This document shows, piece by piece, positions 1 to 6,810 of a stretch of 40,829 nucleotides of DNA. Source of the DNA: an uncultured Schlesneria sp. (GTDB taxonomy: Bacteria > Planctomycetota > Planctomycetia > Planctomycetales > Planctomycetaceae); contig CAILLA010000198.1 in the NCBI GenBank assembly GCA_903834925.1, positions 1-40,829 on the forward strand, read 5' to 3'. Every line of letters begins with the position of its first letter. Positions within the stretch are counted from its first letter, which is position 1. Position numbers and translations under genes: made by a program. The notes below the pieces were generated by a model. The model was not told where the DNA came from. It was given only the letters and a program-made list of their open reading frames with translations, and did no database searches.

Positions 1-93
1 GGTACCGTTCGATTCCTGAACGACACAATGGATTTCAACGCCTGGCAAGGCTTGAACACGATTTCCGGTAATGAATTGAATCTTGCAAACTGA
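1..93 (+). CDS. DUF1559 protein, C-terminal end only
   Basis: The window opens inside a gene whose last 30 codons end in TGA at 91-93. The encoded tail (GTVRFLNDTMDFNAW, then ending NELNLAN) is identical to the end of the complete DUF1559 protein at 748-1794. DUF1559 proteins are abundant planctomycete envelope proteins with a prepilin-like N-terminus and unknown function. The motif around DGTVRFL is typical of their C-terminus. The rest of the gene lies upstream of the window. Identity with the downstream copy continues past the stop codon, so the two genes are tandem duplicates. Confidence 0.9.
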   Translation, partial: GTVRFLNDTMDFNAWQGLNTISGNELNLAN

Positions 94-132
94 TCGATTG
101 ATCTGTCAGCAATAAGACATTTCACGGAACTT
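1..132 (+). repeat. Direct repeat, copy 1 (132 bp, exact)
   Basis: Bases 1-132 are identical to 1702-1833, an offset of 1701 bp. The repeat covers the last 30 codons of a DUF1559 gene plus 39 bases after the stop. It may extend upstream of the window. After position 132 the copies diverge but both keep a terminator hairpin in the same place. Confidence 0.95.
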
Positions 133-139
133 CTCTCAA

Positions 140-181
140 CAGCCCTCGGATTGGCAAACGCCGTCCGTGGGTTGTTTTTTT
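140..181 (+). terminator. Intrinsic terminator after the partial DUF1559 gene
   Basis: Arms at 140-151 (cagccctcggat) and 163-174 (gtccgtgggttg) pair with one mismatch and two G-T wobbles. A run of seven T follows at 175-181. It is the diverged counterpart of the perfect terminator at 1841-1882. Confidence 0.85.
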
Positions 182-747
182 GTTGGACCCCAAACACAAC
201 ACGAAAGGAATGCACACCCGAATACTACATGGACTGCGAACTTTTACCAACGCGTAATCAAAGCTGCCGCCGAAGTCGCATCGACGTATCTTGCACCAGC
301 GTGGGTCCGTCGGCAGTTGGGCGAACCTTCTAAAGCGAATCACATACTGGAAATGGCATTAAACCTGATACAAAAGGATGAAACCGTTCGTCGGGAGGTC
401 GAACGGCAGTTCCGCCAGGTAATCATGAGCCCGAAACAGCGTCGGCCTTGAATCCGGCAAACTTTTGCCCGTCAGACGCCACAGAATAAGAATACAATGT
501 GAATTCTGAATGAGTTTTCAGAGAGTGTTTGCTTGACTGCGCAGGTAGATGTCGATACGTTATTTGCATCGAGTTTCTACACTCGAAATTTCTGAAGCAA
601 AATTTCTTTCAACGATTTCAACAACATTCGGTCAGGCTGGTCTCAGTTTCGAGGTCGGTCACAGATTTTACTAATTCAAGTAACGAGTTTCGCCGATCTT
701 TCGGGTCGGGTGTTTTCTGTTTTGTATGTTTTTTAGGGGAGCGGTGT
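182..747. other. Intergenic region before the DUF1559 gene
   Basis: No convincing gene was seen apart from the weak remnant at 224-451. A possible promoter is TTGACT at 533-538, then 17 bases, then TACGTT at 556-561; the -10 match is poor (3 of 6). The last 15 bases hold the Shine-Dalgarno sequence (aggggag at 735-741) of the downstream gene. The roughly 200-nt stretch after 540 is T-rich and would be a long 5' untranslated leader if the promoter is real. Confidence 0.4.
224..451 (+). pseudogene. Possible coding remnant, unrecognised
   Basis: The frame ending in TGA at 449-451 is open back into the terminator at 140-181, and no ATG with a Shine-Dalgarno site precedes its protein-like part. 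From about 224 it reads like a real protein: an alpha-helical, Ala- and Arg-rich stretch including YLAPAWVRRQLGEP, then MALNLIQKDETVRREVERQF, ending SPKQRRP. No family was recognised. It could be the 3' remainder of a gene whose 5' end was lost when the DUF1559 gene was duplicated here. It could also be a chance open frame. Confidence 0.25.
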
Positions 748-1794
748 ATGAATCAAATTGCGGTCAGAAAAAAATGGCGCGGGTTTACATTGATTGAGCT
801 TTTGGTGGTTATCGCAATCATCGCTGTGCTCATCGCCTTGTTGTTGCCAGCAGTTCAGCAAGCACGTGAATCAGCTCGCCGCACCCAATGCCGGAACAAC
901 CTGAAACAAGCAGGCTTGGCATTACACAATTACCATGACAATTACCAAAGATTCCCAGTGGCTGTTGCCTGGTTCTATGCCAGTGGCGGCTTTAACAGTG
1001 CTGGCGTTGGCCAGTCGAATAAGCCACGAAACTATAGTTTCGTTTCTGCAATTCTCCCGTACATTGACCAGGCCCCACTCTACAATCAGATCAACTTCTC
1101 GGCACCTGCCTGGAATCAGATAATCGGTGGCCAACCTCTGCAATCCTATTCGTTCCCGGCATTCAAGTGTCCAACGGACCAGGGTTTCGGTGGTGCGGGC
1201 AATCGGTTTAATATTGGCTGGACCAATTACTCCGGTGCCGAAGGTTGGGACTGGTGGAATCGTCCCGGGGGCACTCTGAACGGTGTTTTCTCCATTACCT
1301 GCTACACGCGAATTGCTGACATCACAGACGGCACCTCGAATACCATTATGCTCGGTGAAACCACGACAACGGGTTTCGACGCGAATACTGGTATCCCTAG
1401 CCACGTCCATAATGGTGGTGGACATGCTCGATCCGGTGGAAACAACTCTGTATTCCGTCCTTGCTTGATTGGTGTCCAGACCAACAACGATGCAGCTGGC
1501 CAAGGGATCGCTCCGCAGGGTTCAGGGGGGGGTGGCGTTGTTTATCCAGATGGATCGAGTACTGCTGTCGTAGCGTTCTGGGGTGGCTTTGGTGCTCCAT
1601 ACGCTTATCAGCCAACCTACCTGACTTGCTTCGGTATCAACAACAACTGGCCTGGTGCTCACAGCATCCACACCGGTGGTGCTCACTTCCTGATGGCCGA
1701 CGGTACCGTTCGATTCCTGAACGACACAATGGATTTCAACGCCTGGCAAGGCTTGAACACGATTTCCGGTAATGAATTGAATCTTGCAAACTGA
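748..1794 (+). CDS. DUF1559 protein with prepilin-type N-terminus
   Basis: This encodes a 348-residue envelope protein of the planctomycete DUF1559 (SBP_bac_10-like) family. The N-terminus is a type III signal: a basic leader ending KKWRG, then [20 protein letters not shown], so prepilin peptidase is expected to cut between Gly12 and Phe13. The hydrophobic helix is followed by [15 protein letters not shown] and NNLKQAGLALHNYH, both family hallmarks. A Gly/Asn-rich, Trp- and Tyr-rich globular part follows, and the C-terminus contains HTGGAHFLMADGTVRFL. The start at 748 is chosen because aggggag lies 6 bases upstream and the prepilin leader begins there; the open frame extends further 5' without such features. 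The last 30 residues and 3' flank duplicate positions 1-132. The function of the family is unknown; a pseudopilin-like surface structure is the usual inference. Confidence 0.93.
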   Translation: MNQIAVRKKWRGFTLIELLVVIAIIAVLIALLLPAVQQARESARRTQCRNNLKQAGLALHNYHDNYQRFPVAVAWFYASGGFNSAGVGQSNKPRNYSFVSAILPYIDQAPLYNQINFSAPAWNQIIGGQPLQSYSFPAFKCPTDQGFGGAGNRFNIGWTNYSGAEGWDWWNRPGGTLNGVFSITCYTRIADITDGTSNTIMLGETTTTGFDANTGIPSHVHNGGGHARSGGNNSVFRPCLIGVQTNNDAAGQGIAPQGSGGGGVVYPDGSSTAVVAFWGGFGAPYAYQPTYLTCFGINNNWPGAHSIHTGGAHFLMADGTVRFLNDTMDFNAWQGLNTISGNELNLAN

Positions 1795-1833
1795 TCGATT
1801 GATCTGTCAGCAATAAGACATTTCACGGAACTT
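1702..1833 (+). repeat. Direct repeat, copy 2 (132 bp, exact)
   Basis: Identical to 1-132. It includes the last 30 codons of the complete DUF1559 gene and 39 bases of 3' flank. Exact identity across coding and noncoding sequence points to recent duplication or gene conversion rather than protein-level selection. Confidence 0.95.
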
Positions 1834-1840
1834 TTCACAA

Positions 1841-1882
1841 CAACCCTCGGATTGGCAAACGCCATCCGAGGGTTGTTTTTTT
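1841..1882 (+). terminator. Intrinsic terminator after the DUF1559 gene
   Basis: A perfect 12-bp stem pairs caaccctcggat (1841-1852) with atccgagggttg (1864-1875). The loop is 11 nt and seven T follow at 1876-1882. This is the clearest terminator in the window and isolates the DUF1559 gene from the downstream minus-strand genes. Confidence 0.95.
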
Positions 1883-1921
1883 ATTGGGATTGCACACACA
1901 ACATGAGAAAGGTTGTTATCA

Positions 1922-1966
1922 ATAGGTCGTATGGGGCGTATAGGTCATATAAGCCGTATTGGTCCT
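1922..1966. repeat. Degenerate 9-bp tandem repeat, five units
   Basis: Five contiguous 9-bp units are ATAGGTCGT, ATGGGGCGT, ATAGGTCAT, ATAAGCCGT and ATTGGTCCT. A possible sixth is ATCGCGGTG at 1967-1975. Every unit starts with AT, and most end in a C followed by a pyrimidine- or G-containing dinucleotide ending in T. No coding frame uses it convincingly. Function unknown. Confidence 0.7.
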
Positions 1967-2251
1967 ATCGCGGTGGACAATGTGACTGAATGCGGTCATC
2001 CAAATTTGGTCATTGAGATATTTAGCCGCTTAGCGGCGACCGAATAAAGCCGTGCGCGGCTTCCGCCCACGGTTGCGCCACATCATAATTGAGGATTAGC
2101 CCCGATGGGCAACGCCAGGATTTTTCATCGGGAAAACACGGGTTCCACGGAAAACCGTGCCACTGCGTGACGGTCTTACGTCAAGCAGTGCCGAGCGACA
2201 CAGTGAGCGTCGATTTCAAGACACTGCTTCTCCGACAAAAAAACTATTGCC
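1967..2251. other. Hairpin-rich intergenic region
   Basis: No gene was seen. Five short inverted repeats lie within 166 bases: GCCGC/GCGGC (2025-2037), AAGCCG/CGGCTT (2047-2062), CCCGATG/CATCGGG (2101-2132), CACGG/CCGTG (2146-2159), and CACTGC-g-TGACG pairing with CGTCA-a-GCAGTG (2161-2190). None is followed by a T run on either strand, so ordinary intrinsic termination is not evident. The block lies between the ends of two convergent transcripts, the DUF1559 gene and the Amt-like operon, where structured RNA could block read-through. Confidence 0.5.
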
Positions 2252-3646
2252 TCACGATGCAGCAATGTCCACGTCTTTCGAATCAACGGTCTTTGCGCCG
2301 AAAAGGAAACTGATGGCGAATAGAATGATCAGTGTACCGACGAATCCCCAGATCGCAGCAGCCGCGACTCCCAACAATTGAATCTCAATTTGAACGATAT
2401 TGCCTTCGATCGCCCCTTCAATCACTCGGCCGTCCCAGCGGAAGCCAGCCACACCAGAAGTTGCAAAAATACTGGCAAAAACGCATCCAACGGCTCCGGC
2501 TAAACCCTGCAACACAAATACGAAAAGTGGTTCTTGGCCCTTTCGCTGAACATGTAATAGCTCGACAACAACACAGCAAAACAATGCCGCAGTTCCACCC
2601 GTGATAAGGGAGGTTTGCGGTAACATCGCCCCACAACCCGAGGCGACCGCGATCAGACCCGCAATCGCACCCGTGCAAGCGGCGGAATGATCGGTCCGCC
2701 CACGAATTAACAAGGAAGCCATGAATCCAGATATCGCTCCTGCACTTGCAGCAAGGTGGCTGTTCACAAACGCCATCACAGCTTGCCCGTCGGCATGCAT
2801 GATCAGAGCACTATTGACGATTGACGTCCCTGCCCAATAGGCCAGCGTTCCCAAACTGAAGATGGCGGTTTGTTGAAAATTATGTTCCACAAGCGGCTCT
2901 TCCTCGAGCGTCCCCTCAAACAAATTGGTTCCCTTAAACAAATTAATTCGGGCAACGACGGCATAGGCAAGAGCGGAAAAGCCGATGGCGACTTGGATCA
3001 GGCCACCCCCTGTATCGATGACGCCAAGAGATTCCAGCCATCCGTCGCCCCAAACCCAATGTGCGACAGGCGAATAAACCAAAGTTCCCCAGATCACTGC
3101 AAATAACAAAATTCCAACCGGGCGAACCCGTTGTTCGAACAACAGCAAAAGGGGAATCGGTGCCGCGACAAACAGCAGCATATGGAACGTAAGAAACAAT
3201 AAATGAGGAATACGGTAAAACGGTCTTCGACTGGGAAAAGAGGGGCGCTGGGCACCCGCGACTGGAGTGTGGCCTTGAAAATTCAGAAAGTCATTCCCGC
3301 CAAAAAAACCACCACGCCCATGATTGATCGACTCGTCCTTATGTATATCTTCCAGTTCCATCATTTCCTGAAGTGTTAATGCAGGAGCGGGAACATTGGG
3401 ATCCGAAAACGGTATCGTCCCCGGCCCGGGCGCAAACGCCAGACTGAAGCCCCATAGACACCAGGAAAGTGTCATTACGGACATCAGTGGAACGAGTTTG
3501 GCAACAAGCTTCAGCAGATCGTGTCGCCCCGCCATGCCATGGTAGAACAAACCCAAGGCCGGCCACGTAAACAGAATCTGAACCGCAATCGCCAGAAAAA
3601 CAAATGCAATATCACCCGAATTGAAATGATCGTGCCATCGAATCAT
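2252..3646 (-). CDS. Amt/Mep/Rh-family membrane protein with both pore histidines replaced by Gln
   Basis: This is a 464-residue polytopic inner-membrane protein. Family landmarks are clear: the TM1 motif WPALGLFYHGM (28-38), GFSLAFAPG (66-74), SPVAHWVWGDGWL (192-204), GVIDTGGGLIQ (208-218), CTGAIAGLIAVASGCG (324-339) and LQGLAGAVGCVFASIF (379-394). In known ammonium channels the pore carries a twin-His pair within VVH (AmtB His168) and VHG (AmtB His318). Here these positions are Gln218 and Gln380. A polar insertion rich in Gly, Asn and His (about 80-140) lies between TM2 and TM3. The conserved Asp of the DFAGG motif is kept (Asp211). The start overlaps the upstream gene's stop as ATGA, so the two are translationally coupled. 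Without the twin-His it is unlikely to be an ordinary ammonium transporter; a sensor or a channel for another solute are alternatives. Confidence 0.88.
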   Translation of the reverse strand: MIRWHDHFNSGDIAFVFLAIAVQILFTWPALGLFYHGMAGRHDLLKLVAKLVPLMSVMTLSWCLWGFSLAFAPGPGTIPFSDPNVPAPALTLQEMMELEDIHKDESINHGRGGFFGGNDFLNFQGHTPVAGAQRPSFPSRRPFYRIPHLLFLTFHMLLFVAAPIPLLLLFEQRVRPVGILLFAVIWGTLVYSPVAHWVWGDGWLESLGVIDTGGGLIQVAIGFSALAYAVVARINLFKGTNLFEGTLEEEPLVEHNFQQTAIFSLGTLAYWAGTSIVNSALIMHADGQAVMAFVNSHLAASAGAISGFMASLLIRGRTDHSAACTGAIAGLIAVASGCGAMLPQTSLITGGTAALFCCVVVELLHVQRKGQEPLFVFVLQGLAGAVGCVFASIFATSGVAGFRWDGRVIEGAIEGNIVQIEIQLLGVAAAAIWGFVGTLIILFAISFLFGAKTVDSKDVDIAAS

Positions 3647-5547
3647 GGAGTAGCCTTCAATTCTTTTCCGCTGCCTCGTTGCAATTCGATGTGTCGATTC
3701 GTCTTCCCGCCGTCAAAAACTTCGATCGACGTTTCAGCCGGGCCATCCGGCCATTTCACGACAATTTTTTCGTAGGACTCGCTTTCGCCCAGACCGAAAT
3801 GAACACGGGAATCATTGCTCGCCAGGAAACTCGATGCTGGATTGACTCCGGCAAAATATACGCCCCCATTTGTATAGAGTCGGATTTCGGCTCCGTATGC
3901 GTCCCTTTTTAACCGAGGATCAACAGCCCGAACCATCAGCCAGTGGCCGGATTTGGCAAAGTCATTCCGATACAACTTCGCCGCCCCCCCACAATTAGTA
4001 ACAATCAGATCGATATCTCCATCGTCATCGATATCACCATGAATCAATGCTCGCCCGGAACCTACGGCGGCACAAAAATCGCCGCCCTGTGCTGTCGCTT
4101 CGGTGAACTGACCTTTCCCTCGTCCGAACAGAAGGAGATTCTGGTCCGCATAATCGCGCCAAAACGCAGCCGGGTCAGGTATCACATCTCGGCGAACTTG
4201 AAATTTGTCTTCGCCGTGAGCCGGAAACCCGGAGTGGCACGGAACCACCAGACCATTCGCTACGGCAAAATCCAGGTCACCGTCGTGATTGAAATCAATC
4301 AGCCCGGCTCCCCATCCTGTATGCCTCATCGTTGGTTTTACAATTTTGGACAGGTCTGAAGCGTCTTCAAAAAAACCATCGCCCTTATCCAGATATAAGG
4401 TAGCCCGCTCACCGGAGAGGTGGGTCACAATCAGATCCAGACGTCCATCCCGATTTACATCTCCGAGTGCAACGCCCATCCCCGCTTCAGGAACGCCATG
4501 GGAATTCGTGGCACACCCACGCTGCGCCGCTTCTTCGGTAAAAGTACCGTTCTGTTGATTAATCCACAGACGATTTGCCGCCCCGTCATTGGCAACGAAG
4601 ATGTCAGGCCATCCGTCGCAAGTGAAATCGGCACAAACCACGCCAAAGCCAAAGGTTTTCACTTCACTCAGCCCGGCAGTTTCCGTCACGTCCGTAAACT
4701 TGACTGTCTTTTGGCCGTTGGAGTCGGTTTGCGGTCCTTCATTTCGGTACAAACGATCGACTGTCGGCTGAAATTTTTTTGGCCCGCAGTAGCTCACGAG
4801 CGCATCGCGAAACCCACAGGCGACAGAATGGCCATATGTCGGATCGGCCGTGTAATTCACGACAATCAGATCGAGCAAACCATCGCGGTTATAGTCAAAG
4901 AAAGCAGCACAGGTTCCCCACTCGTGCTCGCGAATCCCGCAGGATTCCGTCACATCAGAAAAGGTTCCGTTCGCATTATTCAGGTATAAACCGTCCTGAT
5001 CATAGCGTGTCACAAACAGATCGGGGTCACCATCGTTGTCAATGTCGCCCACAGCGCAACCAACGCCGTAGCCGGTTCCAGCCAGGCCAGACGATTGGGT
5101 GACATCTTCAAAAACACCTTTTTTCGATTGTCGGAACAGGCGGCTTTCAAACGGCGTTTGATTTGGCAGTTCGCCTTCCATTCCTGGCGAACGTCCACTT
5201 TGGACAAGATACAGATCCAAACGACCATCACCATCGTAGTCGAACAGCGCACCACCGGTCCCAACCGATTCGGGCATGAAATACGTTCCCAAAGGACCAA
5301 CCGCATGCTGAAACTTGAATCCCCAAGACTGGGTGACATCGACGAAGGATGGGGTGCGGTTTGTGTGGACGATCGGAGGCACCACACCAAAACATTCGAT
5401 TGCGGTGGGTGTGGATTGAGCACTCGTAGCGGATCGCTTTTCAACGATCCGCTGTCGAGTCAAACGCGCAATCTCAAGGCCAACTAACAACGTTGCAACA
5501 CCCACGACTGCGATCACGCGCAGCAAAACACGGGGGGAGTTGACCAT
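3643..5547 (-). CDS. CRTAC1-like FG-GAP/VCBS beta-propeller protein with ASPIC/UnbV domain
   Basis: This encodes a 634-residue protein anchored by an N-terminal membrane segment (LLRVIAVVGVATLLVGLEIA). The extracytoplasmic part begins near SFVDVTQSWGFKF. It carries repeated Ca-binding blade motifs such as DYDGDGRLDLYLV, DIDNDGDPDLFV, DYNRDGLLDLIVV, DVNRDGRLDLIV, DFNHDGDLDFAV and DIDDDGDIDLIV, as in FG-GAP/VCBS propellers. The C-terminus is an ASPIC/UnbV domain (GAEIRLYTNGGVYFAGV, then VHFGLGESESYEKIVVKWPDG). The ATG at 5547 is preferred because the anchor starts just after it; a GTG at 5652, overlapping the lipoprotein stop, would add 35 residues. It overlaps the Amt-like gene by 4 bases. Such proteins usually mediate binding or assembly; no enzymatic residues were identified. 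Confidence 0.9.
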   Translation of the reverse strand: MVNSPRVLLRVIAVVGVATLLVGLEIARLTRQRIVEKRSATSAQSTPTAIECFGVVPPIVHTNRTPSFVDVTQSWGFKFQHAVGPLGTYFMPESVGTGGALFDYDGDGRLDLYLVQSGRSPGMEGELPNQTPFESRLFRQSKKGVFEDVTQSSGLAGTGYGVGCAVGDIDNDGDPDLFVTRYDQDGLYLNNANGTFSDVTESCGIREHEWGTCAAFFDYNRDGLLDLIVVNYTADPTYGHSVACGFRDALVSYCGPKKFQPTVDRLYRNEGPQTDSNGQKTVKFTDVTETAGLSEVKTFGFGVVCADFTCDGWPDIFVANDGAANRLWINQQNGTFTEEAAQRGCATNSHGVPEAGMGVALGDVNRDGRLDLIVTHLSGERATLYLDKGDGFFEDASDLSKIVKPTMRHTGWGAGLIDFNHDGDLDFAVANGLVVPCHSGFPAHGEDKFQVRRDVIPDPAAFWRDYADQNLLLFGRGKGQFTEATAQGGDFCAAVGSGRALIHGDIDDDGDIDLIVTNCGGAAKLYRNDFAKSGHWLMVRAVDPRLKRDAYGAEIRLYTNGGVYFAGVNPASSFLASNDSRVHFGLGESESYEKIVVKWPDGPAETSIEVFDGGKTNRHIELQRGSGKELKATP

Positions 5548-5651
5548 AAAGATGTCCAATGACGAAGGGGCTGGAATCAGAGGTGCCCAAGACCATCGCC
5601 AAAAATTGAGGCAAAGCGAACAATCAGTTGTGTGACTACCGTTCCCACGCA

Positions 5652-5870
5652 CTATTTCTTGGGAGGTGCCATACCGGGCATCTGCATATTCTTCATCGGA
5701 TCATTATCGCTTCCGACCTTCTTCGGCAATGTCGGCATTGTTGACATTTGTTTTTGCATCTGATCATTCATGGCTTTGAGCTCAGCATCCGTCGGTGGTT
5801 TTGGCTTACTAGAACCGCAACCGACCATCGCAACACACAATCCCAACAAAGCAAAGTGGCGGAAACTCAT
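5652..5870 (-). CDS. Small Met/Pro/Lys-rich lipoprotein
   Basis: This encodes a 72-residue predicted lipoprotein. The signal peptide MSFRHFALLGLCVAMVGC ends in a lipobox with Cys18. The mature part is short, hydrophilic and Met-rich (KAMNDQMQKQMSTMP, then PMKNMQMPGMAPPKK), and at most a short helix is expected. A Shine-Dalgarno sequence (ggag) lies 8 bases upstream of the ATG. It is the first gene of the leftward operon. The clustered methionines could bind Cu(I), which would fit the neighbouring SCO gene, but this is inference from composition only. No family was recognised. Confidence 0.75.
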   Translation of the reverse strand: MSFRHFALLGLCVAMVGCGSSKPKPPTDAELKAMNDQMQKQMSTMPTLPKKVGSDNDPMKNMQMPGMAPPKK

Positions 5871-6044
5871 GACAAAGACTCCATTGAAAGAATTGAAAAA
5901 AGCAGGTCATACATGAACTCGAATGACCTTTTGACTTAATCCAAGACACTACGAGAAAACTGCTTCCAGCGTCAATCGTTTGGTTTTGACAAATGAGACA
6001 ATTCCGAAAATTTTTGCGGATCATCTTCAATTTCAACTGATGGC
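5871..6044. promoter_or_regulatory. Divergent intergenic region, presumed bidirectional promoter
   Basis: These 174 bases separate the leftward lipoprotein/CRTAC1/Amt operon from the rightward cupredoxin/SCO genes. Promoters for both arms must lie here or inside the adjoining genes. The stretch is A/T-rich relative to the flanking genes. No clear -35/-10 pair or palindromic operator could be singled out by eye. Confidence 0.45.
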
Positions 6045-6758
6045 ATGAAACCTCAACAAACCCTACAATCGATGCGGAAGCCCCTGTCGGCAGAACCTGT
6101 AATGACTGCGCCAACACTCATCGACGAAAACAAATCAAAGGTGAAAGCACGTCTTTTCTCCCAATCCCCGATCGTTTCAGCAGGCCATTTCTCGAATCTT
6201 CTCCTTTTTTTCGCTAACCGTATTCGAAATCGACGCGTGTTTGACCCGTTGAGTTTGTTTAGCGGGTGTTTGTTTGTTACCGGACTGACAATCGGATGCT
6301 CGTCGTCGGATTGGTTGCCGTCATTCTCATTCTGTTCGAGCGACAGTTCAAAATCGGTCACGAACGAAATCCTCATCCCGCAACCGTATAGGATCGAGAT
6401 CACTGGTGGTCAATACCGTTGGAAGGTTCGATATCCCGGTTTCGATGGAATTCTGTCCACGTCGGATGACGTGATTATTGGCCCCACCATTCATATTCCC
6501 GAAGACACCGAGATCCTCTTTGAACTGAAAAGTACCGACTTCGTATATCTGTTGTCGCTTCCCCACTTTCATCGGAAAGAAATCGCCGTCCCCGGTCTGG
6601 ATTTCTCGATCAAAGTTCACCCGGACACGATTGGGGAATTTGCACTGGAAGGAGACGACCTTTGCGGTGATTCGCACCCGGAAATGAACGGCCGACTGAT
6701 TGTTGAATCAAGACCTCAGTTCGAAAGTTGGCTGCGACAACAAGCGGTAATCAAGTAA
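6045..6758 (+). CDS. CoxII-like cupredoxin domain protein lacking CuA ligands
   Basis: This encodes up to 237 residues. The C-terminal half follows the cytochrome oxidase subunit II cupredoxin fold: GGQYRWKVRYPGFDG (121-135), IHIPEDTEILFELKSTDFVY (149-168), AVPGLDFSIKVHPDTIGEFA and LCGDSHPEMNGRLIVES. Compared with the CuA motif CxxxCxxxHxxM, the second Cys (207), His211 and Met214 are present. The first Cys is Gly203, and the upstream His ligand is Tyr168. A normal dinuclear CuA centre therefore cannot form. A hydrophobic segment ending LTIGC (Cys85) looks like a lipobox, so the true start may be internal, for example the GTG at 6237, with membrane anchoring by lipid. It is the first gene of the rightward arm and sits next to a SCO-domain protein, the family that normally metallates CuA. 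It could retain one copper or none. Confidence 0.72.
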   Translation: MKPQQTLQSMRKPLSAEPVMTAPTLIDENKSKVKARLFSQSPIVSAGHFSNLLLFFANRIRNRRVFDPLSLFSGCLFVTGLTIGCSSSDWLPSFSFCSSDSSKSVTNEILIPQPYRIEITGGQYRWKVRYPGFDGILSTSDDVIIGPTIHIPEDTEILFELKSTDFVYLLSLPHFHRKEIAVPGLDFSIKVHPDTIGEFALEGDDLCGDSHPEMNGRLIVESRPQFESWLRQQAVIK

Positions 6759-6810
6759 ATTCAATTTGACAGATCGCATTCTTGCCTGCCAGGAAAGTAG
6801 AGTAAATTTG

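Noticed and set aside
529-747. Upstream extension of the DUF1559 reading frame
   Set aside because: The extension would bury the prepilin signal about 73 residues inside the protein. The ATG at 748 has a good ribosome site and gives a normal leader.
922-1503. Long open frame on the minus strand within the DUF1559 gene
   Set aside because: It lies wholly inside a gene with clear family motifs on the other strand, and its translation shows no recognisable domain or start signal.
1922-2190. CRISPR array
   Set aside because: The 9-bp units are contiguous without spacers, and the hairpins differ from each other, so there is no repeat-spacer structure and no cas genes.
4420-4989. 189-residue plus-strand open frame inside the CRTAC1-like gene
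   Set aside because: It is antisense to repeated FG-GAP motifs, whose Asp-rich codons keep the opposite strand open; no ribosome site or family signal was seen.
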